A DNA stretch of 64,000 nt, from the NCBI GenBank assembly GCA_963783105.1, contig CAWAMI010000009.1, positions 62,001 through 126,000 on the forward strand. The letters are read 5' to 3'. Positions 43,677 to 52,818 of the stretch are shown here, piece by piece. The translations under genes and the position numbers were made by a program. The notes beneath the pieces are model-generated. The model made no database searches, was not told the origin of the DNA, and saw nothing but the letters and a program-made list of their open reading frames with translations. The first letter of the stretch is position 1; each line of letters opens with the position of its first letter. The stretch comes from JAVEDQ01 sp963783105 (GTDB lineage: Bacteria > Actinomycetota > Actinomycetes > Frankiales > Frankiaceae).

Positions 43677-43713
43677 CGATGGAGTCGGGCGCGGCAGCGG
43701 TCCGGCTAGCGAT
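43653..43713. repeat. Tandem 33-bp duplication at convergent gene ends
   Basis: The 28-base string starting CGGGCGCGGCAGCGG and ending GGCTAGCGAT occurs at 43653-43680 and again at 43686-43713 (period 33). The first copy contains the stop region of the XRE-cupin gene; the second copies that stop and runs to the stop codon of pmt. The duplication is recent enough to be exact. Confidence 0.85.
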
Positions 43714-45278
43714 CAGATCCAGCGCGAGAACCAGATCCGCGCGTCCCAGTCGCTGGTCGGGATCACGTCGCCGACCCAGATCGGGTGGAAGAAGGCGAAC
43801 AGCCCCAGCACCACCAGCGCGTAGGCGCACACGGCCACTGCCCCGCCGGCGCGCCGCCTGCGCGAAGCACCCGGTGGACCCAGCGCCAGCCCGGCGCAGG
43901 CGGTCAGCGCGAGGACCACGAACGGCAGCAGCGGCAGGGCGTAGAAGATGAACTTCGTTCGGCCCGCGAAGAGCAGCCACGGCAGGAAGTTGAACGCGAA
44001 GCCGACGAGGATCAGCGCGGCCCGCCAGTCGCGGCGCACCGCCCACAGCGCGATCATCGCGAGCAGCGCCACGATCCCGACCCACCAGATGGCGGGGTTC
44101 CCGAGGTCGAGCACCTCGCTGGAGCAGCCGCCCGGGGCGGTGCAGCCGGCCTCGCCCGCCTGATAGCCCTGGTAGTGGAAGGCCACGGGGCGCCCGAGGA
44201 TCAGCCACTCGAACGGGTTGTTGGACTGGTACGGGTGATTGGTCGTCAGGTGGTCGTGGAAGTCGCGGACCGACGCGTGGTAGTCCCACCAGCCCCCGAG
44301 GACGCCGAACACACCCTTGCGGCCGGCCCGGTCGAACCCGGTGTCGGTGACGAACCAACCGGTCCAGGACAGCGTGTAGACCACGATCGGCAGGACGACG
44401 AACGAGCCGATCCAGGCGGGCAGGTCGCGTACCAGGAAGGTCCACGCCGGGCGGTCGGCCCCCGCGTTCCGTCTGGAGCCGATGTCCCATGCCAGCGCCA
44501 GCGCGGCGAAGGCCACGATCGTCGGCAGGGCGCTCCACTTCGTGGCCATCGCAGCCCCGAGACAGACGGCGCACGCGAGCCGCCACGGGCGCCAGAGAAC
44601 ACGTCCGTCAGGGGGTCCGAGGGCCAGGCGCGTACGTAACCAATCTCGGTCGGCCACCAGGCAGGCGAGGGCGGCGACGATCCAGAACATCAGGAAGATG
44701 TCGAGGATCCCGATGCGGCTGTGCACGAAGGCCAGCCCGTCGAGCGCGAGCAGCAGGCCGGCGAAGCAGCCCAGCACCGTGCTCCGGAACATCCGCCGCG
44801 CGGTCCGGGCCAGGATCAGCACGGCCAGGGTGCCGACCACGGCGGACGCGGCCCGCCAGCCCAACGCGGGGTTGCCGGCGACGGATCCGTCGCATCGGAC
44901 GTAGCCGAACAGCCACTCCGAGACCGCCATCAGCCACTTGCCGAGCGGCGGGTGCACGACGAAGCCCGGGCCCCGGCACGCCTCGCCCCGCTCGACGCCG
45001 AAGGCCAGCAGGTCGTGGGCGTCCTTGGTGTAGTAGACCTCGTCGAAGGTGTACTGCACCTTGCCCGCGACGACGGCCGCCGGCTGCGTGATCTTGTCGA
45101 ACCGCAGGACGCCGGCCAGCAACGCGACGGCGATCGGCCCCAGCCACCCGAACAGCCGATCGTTCGGCATCGGCGGATCCGGGTTGATGCCGACGACGGG
45201 AGCCGGACCGTCCTCCACCTCGGGCGGCGGGTCGGATGGCGGCGGGCCGCTTCCCTCGGCCGACAGCGTCGCGGTCAC
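43713..45278 (-). CDS. pmt: Protein O-mannosyltransferase
   Basis: The 521-residue polytopic protein with about ten membrane helices belongs to the GT39 family. It transfers mannose from polyprenyl phosphate mannose to Ser/Thr of proteins during Sec export. The catalytic acidic pair lies in the first extracytoplasmic loop (YTFDEVYYTKDA, about residues 77-88). HPPLGKWLMAVSEWLFGY, GWRAASAVVGTLAVLILARTARRMF and the HPY(Q)SN-containing loop are typical. The gene is divergent from rsmI with only 26 bases between starts, the same neighbour order as in mycobacteria (Rv1002c/Rv1003). Confidence 0.95.
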   Translation of the reverse strand: MTATLSAEGSGPPPSDPPPEVEDGPAPVVGINPDPPMPNDRLFGWLGPIAVALLAGVLRFDKITQPAAVVAGKVQYTFDEVYYTKDAHDLLAFGVERGEACRGPGFVVHPPLGKWLMAVSEWLFGYVRCDGSVAGNPALGWRAASAVVGTLAVLILARTARRMFRSTVLGCFAGLLLALDGLAFVHSRIGILDIFLMFWIVAALACLVADRDWLRTRLALGPPDGRVLWRPWRLACAVCLGAAMATKWSALPTIVAFAALALAWDIGSRRNAGADRPAWTFLVRDLPAWIGSFVVLPIVVYTLSWTGWFVTDTGFDRAGRKGVFGVLGGWWDYHASVRDFHDHLTTNHPYQSNNPFEWLILGRPVAFHYQGYQAGEAGCTAPGGCSSEVLDLGNPAIWWVGIVALLAMIALWAVRRDWRAALILVGFAFNFLPWLLFAGRTKFIFYALPLLPFVVLALTACAGLALGPPGASRRRRAGGAVAVCAYALVVLGLFAFFHPIWVGDVIPTSDWDARIWFSRWI

Positions 45279-45304
45279 ATCGGTCAGCCTAGAGACTGGA
45301 TCCT

Positions 45305-46159
45305 GTGAGCAGCCCCGAGCAGACCGGCGTCCTGATCCTGTGCGGCGTTCCCATCGGCGACGTCCGGGACGCCAGCCCGCGGCTCGCCTCCGTGCTCCGG
45401 GACGCGGACGTGATCGCCGCCGAGGACACCCGGCGCCTGCGCCGCCTCGCCGCCGCGCTCGAGGTCGAGATCGGCGCCGAGATCGTCTCCTACTTCGAGG
45501 GGAACGAGGCCGAGCGGGCGGCCCGGCTGGTCGAACGGCTGCGCAGCGGCGCGACGGTCGCCCTCGTGACCGACGCCGGGATGCCCGGGGTGTCGGACCC
45601 CGGCTACCGGCTGGTCCGGGCCGCCGCCGACGCGGGGATCCCGGTCACCGTCGTGCCCGGCCCGTCCTCGGTGACGGCCGCGCTCGCGGTGAGCGGACTG
45701 CCCACGGACCGCTGGGTCTTCGAGGGCTTCCTGCCGCGCAAGCCGGGGGAGCGGCGGGCGCGCCTCGCCGAGCTCGCGGGGGAGCGGCGCACCCTCGTCC
45801 TGCTGGAGTCGCCGCACCGGCTCGCCGCCTCCCTCGCCGACCTCGCCGAGGCGTTCGGCGACCGGGAGGCGGTGCTGTGCCGTGAGCTCACCAAGACCTA
45901 CGAGGAGATCGTCCGGAAGCCGTTGCGTGGGCTCGTCGGCTGGGCCGGGGAGCGGCACGTCCGCGGCGAGGTGACGCTCGTCGTCGCGGGCAGCCAGGCG
46001 GAGACGGTGGCCGCCACCCCACCCGACCTGGCCTCCGCCGTTGCGGACCTCGAGGGCGAGGGCACCCCGCGCAAGGAGGCGATGGCGCTCGTCGCGCGGT
46101 CGGCCGGGGTCTCGCGCCGCGTGGTCTACGAGGCCGTGCTGGGTGCCAAGGGGCGCTGA
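45305..46159 (+). CDS. rsmI: 16S rRNA (cytidine1402-2'-O)-methyltransferase
   Basis: The protein has 284 residues of the tetrapyrrole-methylase fold that methylates the ribose of C1402 in the decoding site of 16S rRNA. Diagnostic segments are LCGVPIGDVRDASPRL, DVIAAEDTRRLRRL, VALVTDAGMPGVSDPGYRLVRAA, the PGPSSVTAALAVSGLPTDRWVFEGFLPRK block, and ESPHRLAASLADLAE. The C-terminal HTH-like tail (ARSAGVSRRVVYEAVLGA) is also typical. GTG start 26 bases from the divergent pmt start. Confidence 0.96.
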   Translation: MSSPEQTGVLILCGVPIGDVRDASPRLASVLRDADVIAAEDTRRLRRLAAALEVEIGAEIVSYFEGNEAERAARLVERLRSGATVALVTDAGMPGVSDPGYRLVRAAADAGIPVTVVPGPSSVTAALAVSGLPTDRWVFEGFLPRKPGERRARLAELAGERRTLVLLESPHRLAASLADLAEAFGDREAVLCRELTKTYEEIVRKPLRGLVGWAGERHVRGEVTLVVAGSQAETVAATPPDLASAVADLEGEGTPRKEAMALVARSAGVSRRVVYEAVLGAKGR

Positions 46160-46175
46160 CGCGGAGGTCCCTGCG

Positions 46176-46209
46176 GCGCGGTGTCGGTGCTGGCGCGGTG
46201 TCGGTGCTG
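46176..46209. repeat. 17-bp tandem duplication
   Basis: GCGCGGTGTCGGTGCTG is repeated exactly at 46176-46192 and 46193-46209, just after the rsmI stop. The rest of the 209-base gap to the next gene includes the palindromic core GTTGATCAAC near 46275 and a TTGACT -35-like box at 46335-46340. Confidence 0.8.
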
Positions 46210-46368
46210 GCGCCGGCTCGCTCGCTTCGTGATCACCTGACCCGGTCACCTGCGGGCGGGGCCGCTGAGGGCGAGTTGATCAACTTCGGACGCGCTCGAG
46301 CTGTGCGCCCGAGATGCGTGACCCACGCACCTATTGACTTTCGATAGCTACCGACCGATGCTCGATCT

Positions 46369-46848
46369 ATGACGAAAGCTCACCTTGCGATCCCACCGCT
46401 GCGCGGTCTGCTCGTGCTGGCCTTCGCCCTGCTCGTCGTCTTCCAGACGCTGTCGCTGCCGGGACAGTGGGCCCACATGGCCGAGGAGTCGCCGGATATG
46501 GCCTACCTGCGGTGGCCGCTGACGGTGTTCTCGGCGGTGGAGCTGGCCTGCATCCAGGTCGTGATCGTCTGCACCTGGAAGCTGCTCGGCATGGTGCGCA
46601 ACGACCGCATCTTCAGCGAGGACGCCCTGCGGTGGGTCGACGGCATCGTGGGCGCCATCGCCGTGGGCTGGACGCTCCTGGTCGGACTGTTCCTCTACGT
46701 CGGTGTGCACGCCGACGATCCCGGGGCCCCGATGCTGCTGTTCCTCATGGTGGTGGCCGGCGCCGTGCTCGGGTTGCTGATGGTCGTGATGCGCGCGCTG
46801 CTGCGCAACGCCACCGCGCTGCGCAGCGACCTCGAAGCGGTCATCTGA
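46369..46848 (+). CDS. DUF2975 four-helix membrane protein
   Basis: The protein has 159 residues with four membrane helices (about 10-28, 45-68, 90-112, 120-142). The conserved DRIFSEDALRWVD stretch after helix 2 is characteristic of DUF2975. Members are usually encoded immediately before a small Cro/CI-like HTH protein, as here (TGATG overlap), a pair known from Firmicutes as YoaS/YozG-type. The role is unknown; a membrane sensor controlling or being controlled by its HTH partner is plausible. Confidence 0.85.
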   Translation: MTKAHLAIPPLRGLLVLAFALLVVFQTLSLPGQWAHMAEESPDMAYLRWPLTVFSAVELACIQVVIVCTWKLLGMVRNDRIFSEDALRWVDGIVGAIAVGWTLLVGLFLYVGVHADDPGAPMLLFLMVVAGAVLGLLMVVMRALLRNATALRSDLEAVI

Positions 46849-47162
46849 TGGCCATCGTGGTGCGCATCGACGTGGAGCTGGCCAAGCGCAAGATGAGCGT
46901 CGGCGAGTTCGCCGAGCGGGTCGGCCTGACCCCCGCCAACGTCGCGGTGCTGAAGAACGGCCGAGCGAAGGCGGTGCGGTTCAGCACGCTGGAGGCCATG
47001 TGCCGGACGCTGGGCTGCCAGCCGGGAGACCTGCTCGAGTGGGTCCCGGACGAGCCCGAGGGTGTAGGCGGCTCGGGTGTAGGCGGCTCGGGTGTAGGTG
47101 ACGCGGGTGTAGGTGACGCCGCACCGAGAACAATCGAGGCATGGCAGACCGCACCATCCTGA
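46848..47162 (+). CDS. Cro/CI-type HTH regulator (YozG-like) with repeat tail
   Basis: The protein has 104 residues. Residues 1-65 form the HTH domain (IVVRIDVELAKRKMSVGEFAERVGLTPANVAVLKNGRAKAVRFSTLEAMCRTLGCQPGDLLEW), of the short type paired with DUF2975 proteins. After PDEPE, a tail encoded by a 15-bp minisatellite reads GVGGS-GVGGS-GVGDA-GVGDA. The stop lies 22 bases inside the following SDR gene in another frame. The start overlaps the DUF2975 stop, giving tight coupling; autoregulation is likely. Confidence 0.85.
   Translation: MAIVVRIDVELAKRKMSVGEFAERVGLTPANVAVLKNGRAKAVRFSTLEAMCRTLGCQPGDLLEWVPDEPEGVGGSGVGGSGVGDAGVGDAAPRTIEAWQTAPS
47061..47120 (+). repeat. 15-bp minisatellite, four copies
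   Basis: Four head-to-tail units of 15 bases: two exact GGTGTAGGCGGCTCG, then two of the form GGTGTAGGTGACGC(G/C). They encode the GVGGS/GVGDA tail of the HTH regulator and end 21 bases before the SDR start. Copy-number changes would keep the frame. Confidence 0.9.
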
Positions 47163-47974
47163 TCACCGGCGCCTCCGACGGCCTCGGCCGCGCCCTCGCC
47201 CAGCGGGCGGCCGCCGACGGCGACACCGTTCTCCTGCACGGGCGCACCGACGAACGCCTCCGCCCGGTCGCCGACGAGATCGCGCAGACCGCAGGCCCGG
47301 ACAAGGTGCGCACCTACGTCGCCGACCTCTCCTCCCTGGCCGACGTGCGCCGCCTCGCCGACGAGGTGATCGAGCGGGAGCCGCGCCTCGACGTCCTGGT
47401 CAACAACGCCGGCATCGGCAACACCAACCCGGACGGCACGAAGGACCGCCGGGAGAGCGCCGACGGCATCGAGCTGCGGTTCGCGGTCAACTACCTCGCC
47501 GACTACCTGCTGACGCGCCGGCTGCTGCCGCTGCTCGAGAAGTCGGCGCCGGCCCGCATCGTCCACGTCAGCTCGGGGGCCCAGGCGGCGATCGACTTCG
47601 ACGACCCGTTCCTCGAGCAGGACTACCGCGGCGGGCGCGCCTACGCGCAGAGCAAGCTCGCCCAGATCCTGTTCGCGTTCGACCTGGCCGACGAGCTGGA
47701 GGACTCTGGTGCCGGGGGAGTCGGAGGCGTCACGGTGACGGCACTGCACCCGTCGACGTACATGCCGACGAAGATGGTCGTCGCCGAGCCGGTCAGCACG
47801 CTGGAGCAGGGCGTCGAGGCGACCTGGCGGCTGGTCGCCGACCCTGCGCTGGACGGGGTGACCGGCGCCTACTTCGACGTGCAGACCGAGACGCGGGCCG
47901 ACCCGCAGGCCTACGACGAGCAGGCCCGCAAGCAGCTGCGTGACCTCTCGGAACGGCTGGTGGCGAACGCGTGA
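47141..47974 (+). CDS. Short-chain dehydrogenase/reductase
   Basis: The protein has 277 residues. The nucleotide-binding motif TGASDGLGRALA (about 10-21), NNAGIGN (about 88-94), the catalytic Ser in VSSGAQAA and YAQSK (Tyr-x3-Lys) make a complete classical SDR active site. The pattern with ITGASDGLG and the HPSTYMPTKMV loop resembles retinol-dehydrogenase/WW-type SDRs. Substrate unknown. Its ATG lies within the 3' end of the HTH gene, so it may share that transcript. Confidence 0.9.
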   Translation: MADRTILITGASDGLGRALAQRAAADGDTVLLHGRTDERLRPVADEIAQTAGPDKVRTYVADLSSLADVRRLADEVIEREPRLDVLVNNAGIGNTNPDGTKDRRESADGIELRFAVNYLADYLLTRRLLPLLEKSAPARIVHVSSGAQAAIDFDDPFLEQDYRGGRAYAQSKLAQILFAFDLADELEDSGAGGVGGVTVTALHPSTYMPTKMVVAEPVSTLEQGVEATWRLVADPALDGVTGAYFDVQTETRADPQAYDEQARKQLRDLSERLVANA

Positions 47975-47998
47975 GCCATTTGCCCGGCTCACTAGTCT
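47971..47998 (+). promoter_or_regulatory. Inverted repeat and -10 box ahead of metG
   Basis: GTGAGCC (47971-47977) and GGCTCAC (47986-47992) form an inverted repeat directly followed by TAGTCT (47993-47998), a TAnnnT -10 box seven bases before the metG ATG. The hairpin overlaps the SDR stop codon, so it may be an operator, a terminator, or both. Confidence 0.45.
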
Positions 47999-48005
47999 GG
48001 ACGGC

Positions 48006-49586
48006 ATGAGCGAGGCGGCCGGCGGCCCAGCCGAGGGAGACGGCAAGGCGTACTACGTCACGACGCCGATCTACTACGTCAACGACGCCCCCCACATCGG
48101 GCACGCGTACACCACCGTCGCGGGCGACGTCCTCACCCGCTGGCACCGGCAGCGCGGGGAGAAGGTCCACTTCCTGACCGGCGTCGACGAGCACGGCCAG
48201 AAGATCCTGCAGGCCGCCGAGCAGCACGACATGACGCCGGAGCAGTGGTGCGACCACATGGTCAGCACCGCCTGGCAGCCGATGCTCGGCGCGATCGACG
48301 TCGCGAACGACGACTTCATCCGCACCACCCAGCCCCGGCACACCGAGCGGGTGCAGGAGTTCTGGCAGCGCCTGTACGACCAGGGCGAGGTCTACCAGGG
48401 CAGCTACACGGGCCCGTACTGCATCGCCTGCGAGGAGTTCAAGGTCCCGGGCGAGCTGATCCAGCCCGGCGACCTGTGCCCGATCCACACCCGCCCGGTC
48501 GAGATGCTCTCGGAGACCAACTACTTCTTCCGCCTGTCCGCCTACGCCGACAGGCTGCTCGAGGCGTACCGGTCCGGGATGATCAGGATCGAGCCGGAGA
48601 GCGCCCGCAACGAGGTCGTCCGGTTCGTCGAGGGCGGCCTGCAGGACCTGTCGATGAGCCGGTCGACGTTCGACTGGGGCATCCCGGTGCCGTGGGACCC
48701 GAGCCACGTCATCTACGTCTGGATCGACGCGCTGCTGAACTACTGGACGGCGGTCGAGGGCAGCGACGAGTACTGGCCCGCGGACGTCCACCTGGTCGGC
48801 AAGGACATCCTGCGGTTCCACGCGGTGATCTGGCCCGCGATGCTGATGGCCGCCGGGCTGCCGCTGCCGAGGCTCGTGTTCGCCAACGGCTGGCTGCTCG
48901 TCGGCGGCGAGAAGATGAGCAAGACCAAGCTCACCGGCATCGCCCCGCAGCGCATCACCGACCACTTCGGCTCGGACGCCTACCGCTACTACTTCCTGCG
49001 CGAGCTCCAGTTCGGGCAGGACGGCTCGTTCTCGTGGGAGTCGATGGCGGCGCGCTACCAGTCGGAGCTCGGCGACCAGCTCGGCAACCTCGCGAGCCGG
49101 CTGACGAGCATGGTCGGGCGCTACCGCGACGGCGTGCTGCCGGACGCGACGCTCGACGACGGCATCGCCGGCGCCCTCGCGACCGCACGGGACGAGGCGG
49201 AGGCGGCCATCGACCGGCTCGACTTCCAGGCCGCGCTGGCCTCGGTCATGACGTTCGTCCGCACGGTCAACGGCTACGTCACCGAGCGGGAGCCGTGGAA
49301 GGTCGCGAAGACTGAGACATCGAATGACGCGACGCGTTCCGCCGAGCTCGACGCGATCCTCTACACCACCGCCGATGCCCTCCGCGCCGCCGCGGTGCTG
49401 CTGAACCCGGTGATGCCGAAGGCATGCGCGAAGCTGTGGGACCAGCTGGGGGCGCCCGGCGAGCTGGCCGACGCCCGGGTGCAGAAGGTCGCCGACGAGC
49501 ACCTGCCGGCGGGGAGCAAGGTCGTCAAGGGCGACCTGCTGTTCCCGCGGCTGGAGGAGCTCGCCGACCCCCTCGCCCCGGCGTGA
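48006..49586 (+). CDS. metG: Methionyl-tRNA synthetase
   Basis: The protein has 526 residues. It charges tRNA-Met with methionine. HIGH is at 30-33 (APHIGHAYTT) and KMSKT near 305; the knuckle region (GPYCIACEEFKVPGELI) retains part of the zinc-binding cysteines. The C-terminal helical anticodon-binding domain (LDFQAALASVMTFVRTVNGYVTEREPWKVAK) is present, with no extra C-terminal tRNA-binding domain. The ATG at 48006 follows a -10 box by seven bases, so the mRNA is probably leaderless. GTGA overlap with tatD. Confidence 0.97.
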   Translation: MSEAAGGPAEGDGKAYYVTTPIYYVNDAPHIGHAYTTVAGDVLTRWHRQRGEKVHFLTGVDEHGQKILQAAEQHDMTPEQWCDHMVSTAWQPMLGAIDVANDDFIRTTQPRHTERVQEFWQRLYDQGEVYQGSYTGPYCIACEEFKVPGELIQPGDLCPIHTRPVEMLSETNYFFRLSAYADRLLEAYRSGMIRIEPESARNEVVRFVEGGLQDLSMSRSTFDWGIPVPWDPSHVIYVWIDALLNYWTAVEGSDEYWPADVHLVGKDILRFHAVIWPAMLMAAGLPLPRLVFANGWLLVGGEKMSKTKLTGIAPQRITDHFGSDAYRYYFLRELQFGQDGSFSWESMAARYQSELGDQLGNLASRLTSMVGRYRDGVLPDATLDDGIAGALATARDEAEAAIDRLDFQAALASVMTFVRTVNGYVTEREPWKVAKTETSNDATRSAELDAILYTTADALRAAAVLLNPVMPKACAKLWDQLGAPGELADARVQKVADEHLPAGSKVVKGDLLFPRLEELADPLAPA

Positions 49587-50434
49587 GTTCGACGCGCTGG
49601 AAGCGGGAGGGTGAGGCGCCCCCGCTGCCCGAACCGCTCCGGACCGCCGCGGTGGACAGCCACTGCCACCTGGATCTCATGGAGCTGCCATCTGAAGATC
49701 CGAAGCGGAACGGCGGGATCGAGCGCGCCATCCGCGAGGGGGAGCAGGCCGGCATCCCGCGCATGGTGACGGTCGGCATCGACGTGCCGAGCTCGCAGTG
49801 GTGCGCGGAGGTCGCCGGCACGCACGATGCCGTCCTCGCCGCGGTCGCCCTGCACCCCAACGAGGCGCCGACCTCGACGCTCGACGACTTCGCCGAGATC
49901 GAGCGGCTGGCCCGACTGCCCCGGGTGCGGGCGGTCGGCGAGACCGGGCTGGACCACTACCGGACCGGAGAGGACGGCCGCGCCGAGCAGGAGGCGAGCT
50001 TCCGCCGGCACATCGACCTCGCGAAGCGGGTCGGCAAGGCGCTGGTGATCCACGACCGGGACGCGCACGACGACGTCCTGCGCGTGCTCGAGGAGGAGGG
50101 TGCGCCGGAGCGCGTCGTCTTCCACTGCTTCTCCGGCGACGCCGACTTCGCCCGCCGCTGCGCCGACGCCGGCTACGTGCTCTCCTTCGCCGGCAACGTC
50201 ACGTTCAAGAACGCTGCCGACCTGCGCGAGGCGGCGGCGATCCCGCCCGATGGACAGCTGCTCGTCGAGACCGACGCCCCCTTCCTCACGCCGATGCCGT
50301 ATCGCGGGCGACCCAACGCGCCCTACCTCGTGCCGCTCACCGTTCGGGCGCTCGCCGAGGTGCGCGGGGTGGACGAGGACCGGGTGGCCGCCGCCGTCGC
50401 GGGCACGGCCGAGCGCGTCTTCGGCTCCTGGTGA
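49583..50434 (+). CDS. tatD: TatD-family metal-dependent hydrolase/DNase
   Basis: The 283-residue protein starts at a GTG that overlaps the metG stop (GTGA). Metal ligands of the amidohydrolase barrel are all visible: DSHCHLDL, GETGLDHYR, HDRDAHDD, VFHCFSGD and ETDAPFL. TatD proteins are 3'-5' exonucleases or deoxyribonucleases. The metG-tatD-rsmA-ispE order is typical for actinobacteria, but the resuscitation-promoting factor gene that follows tatD in mycobacteria is absent here. Confidence 0.95.
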   Translation: MSSTRWKREGEAPPLPEPLRTAAVDSHCHLDLMELPSEDPKRNGGIERAIREGEQAGIPRMVTVGIDVPSSQWCAEVAGTHDAVLAAVALHPNEAPTSTLDDFAEIERLARLPRVRAVGETGLDHYRTGEDGRAEQEASFRRHIDLAKRVGKALVIHDRDAHDDVLRVLEEEGAPERVVFHCFSGDADFARRCADAGYVLSFAGNVTFKNAADLREAAAIPPDGQLLVETDAPFLTPMPYRGRPNAPYLVPLTVRALAEVRGVDEDRVAAAVAGTAERVFGSW

Positions 50435-50492
50435 GGCCGGTCGGAGCGTCGGGACCGGTCGGAGCGTCTACACCGGTCCGAACAGCACACCG

Positions 50493-51368
50493 GTGACCGA
50501 CGCGAGCGGCCTGCTCACCGGCGCCGACGTCCGCGCCCTGGCCGCGCGGCTGGACCTGCGCCCGACCAAGGCGAAGGGGCAGAACTTCGTCCTGGACCCC
50601 AACACGGTGCGACGCCTCGTGCGCCTCGCCGACGTCGAGGGTCGGACGGTGCTGGAGGTCGGGCCGGGGCTGGGGTCGTTGACGCTGGGGCTGCTCGAAC
50701 AGGCCGACCGGGTCGTCGCCGTCGAGCTCGACCCGTTGCTCGCCGGCGCCCTGTCCGACACCGTGGCCGAGCGGCTGCCCCAGCGAGCCGATCGGCTGCA
50801 GGTCGTGACCGGCGACGCGCTCCGGGTCGGGATTCCGGGCGACCCTGAGGTCCTGGCGGCCAACCTGCCCTACAACGTCGCCGTCCCGATCGTCCTGCGA
50901 CTGCTGGAGGACCTGCCCTCGCTGCGGCGCGGCCTGGTGATGGTGCAGGCCGAGGTGGCCGATCGCCTCACCGCCGGGCCCGGCAGCCGGGTCTACGGGG
51001 TGCCGAGCGTGAAGCTCGCCTGGTACGCCTCGTCGCGCCTGGCCGGCGCCATCTCGCGCAGCGTCTTCTGGCCCGCGCCGAACGTCGACTCGGCGTTGGT
51101 GGCGTTCGAACGTCGCGACCCGCCGGGCGGCCCCCTGGCACCGGACGAGCACCGGCGGGCCACCTTCGCGGCCGTCGACGCCGCGTTCGCGCAGCGGCGC
51201 AAGACGCTGCGGGCGGCGCTGGCGGGCTGGGCGGGCTCGCCCGCCGAGGCGGAACGACGGCTCCGCCTGGCCGGCTTGGATCCGGCCGCGCGCGGCGAAT
51301 CGTTGACGGTGGAGGACTTCGCCCGGCTGGCCGCCACCGAATCGCCGCAGGCGCGGCCGGGTGGCTGA
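50493..51368 (+). CDS. rsmA: 16S rRNA (adenine1518/1519-N6)-dimethyltransferase (KsgA)
   Basis: The 291-residue protein starts at GTG 50493. SAM-binding and catalytic motifs are intact: GQNFVLDPNTVRRLV, VLEVGPGLGSLTLGLLE, VVAVELDPLL, and the NLPYNVAVPIVLRLLE motif IV that positions the target adenine. FWPAPNVDSALV and FAQRRKTLRAAL also fit. It dimethylates two adjacent adenines near the 3' end of 16S rRNA. The stop lies in a short tandem repeat (GTGGCTGAG, three copies from 51361). The usual next gene ispE is displaced by the Asp23 operon on the other strand. Confidence 0.96.
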   Translation: MTDASGLLTGADVRALAARLDLRPTKAKGQNFVLDPNTVRRLVRLADVEGRTVLEVGPGLGSLTLGLLEQADRVVAVELDPLLAGALSDTVAERLPQRADRLQVVTGDALRVGIPGDPEVLAANLPYNVAVPIVLRLLEDLPSLRRGLVMVQAEVADRLTAGPGSRVYGVPSVKLAWYASSRLAGAISRSVFWPAPNVDSALVAFERRDPPGGPLAPDEHRRATFAAVDAAFAQRRKTLRAALAGWAGSPAEAERRLRLAGLDPAARGESLTVEDFARLAATESPQARPGG

Positions 51369-51400
51369 GTGGCTGAGTGGCTGAGCGACTGAGGCGCCGG

Positions 51401-51975
51401 TCAGCTGATGGAGCGGCGCTCCTCGCTGGCGACGGCGAGGCGCACCCACACCGGAAGCTCCGGCATGCTCACCGCCCGCCTCGCGTTCGGGATCGTGTCC
51501 TCCTCGATGCGGTTCCGGATGTAGCCCAGGTCGCCGTCGTCGCCGACCTTGACGTCGAGGCGGAGCAGCGGATCGGTCGCCTTGCCGAGCATCCGCACCG
51601 AGGCGCGGGAGACTCCGCGGATGCGCTCGACCTCGTCCTCGACCGCCTCGCCCAGGGCGCCGGTCGTGAGCTTGGTGTGGCCGGTGCGCCGGTTCGGCTC
51701 CAGGCTCAGCGACGACAGGCGCTGCGTCGATGCCTGGGCGAACAGCCACCACAGCGCCAGCAGGGCGATCAGACCGCAGCCGATGGCGATCGCCGTCCAG
51801 AACCAGCCGGCGTTGCGGTCGGCGAAGTCGCGGGTCTGCTGCTGCAGCACCGGCTGGTCGGCCCAGTCGTCGCCGAAGACACGGACGGACAGCAGCAGGA
51901 TGACGACCCCGCCGGCCAGCGCCAACAGACCCAGCAGGAACAGCAGGACGCGATTGATGCGGTCGACGGGCGCGG

Positions 51976-51979
<4 letters not shown>
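51401..51979 (-). CDS. amaP: Alkaline-shock membrane anchor AmaP-like protein
   Basis: The 192-residue protein starts at an ATG that overlaps the expected stop of the DUF6286 gene (ATGA). Two membrane helices (about 10-35 and 58-82) flank a short external loop. The remainder is an Asp23-like alpha/beta domain (GALGEAVEDEVERIRGVSRASVRMLGKATDPLLRLDVKVGDDGDL). AmaP tethers Asp23/Gls24 proteins to the membrane in Gram-positive bacteria. It is the last gene of the seven-gene envelope operon and ends convergently with rsmA. Confidence 0.85.
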
Positions 51980-52817
<838 letters not shown>

Positions 52818-52818
52818 G

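Noticed and set aside
50435..50492. Expected resuscitation-promoting factor gene between tatD and rsmA
   Set aside because: Only 58 bases separate the two genes, containing a short ACCGGTCGGAGCGTC repeat; no rpf coding sequence is present.
50337..51975. Continuation of the minus-strand ORF that begins at 52817, making an 826-residue protein
   Set aside because: Beyond about 52000 the sequence has no family resemblance, runs through amaP in another frame and antisense to rsmA; it is an artefact of high GC plus the frame change.
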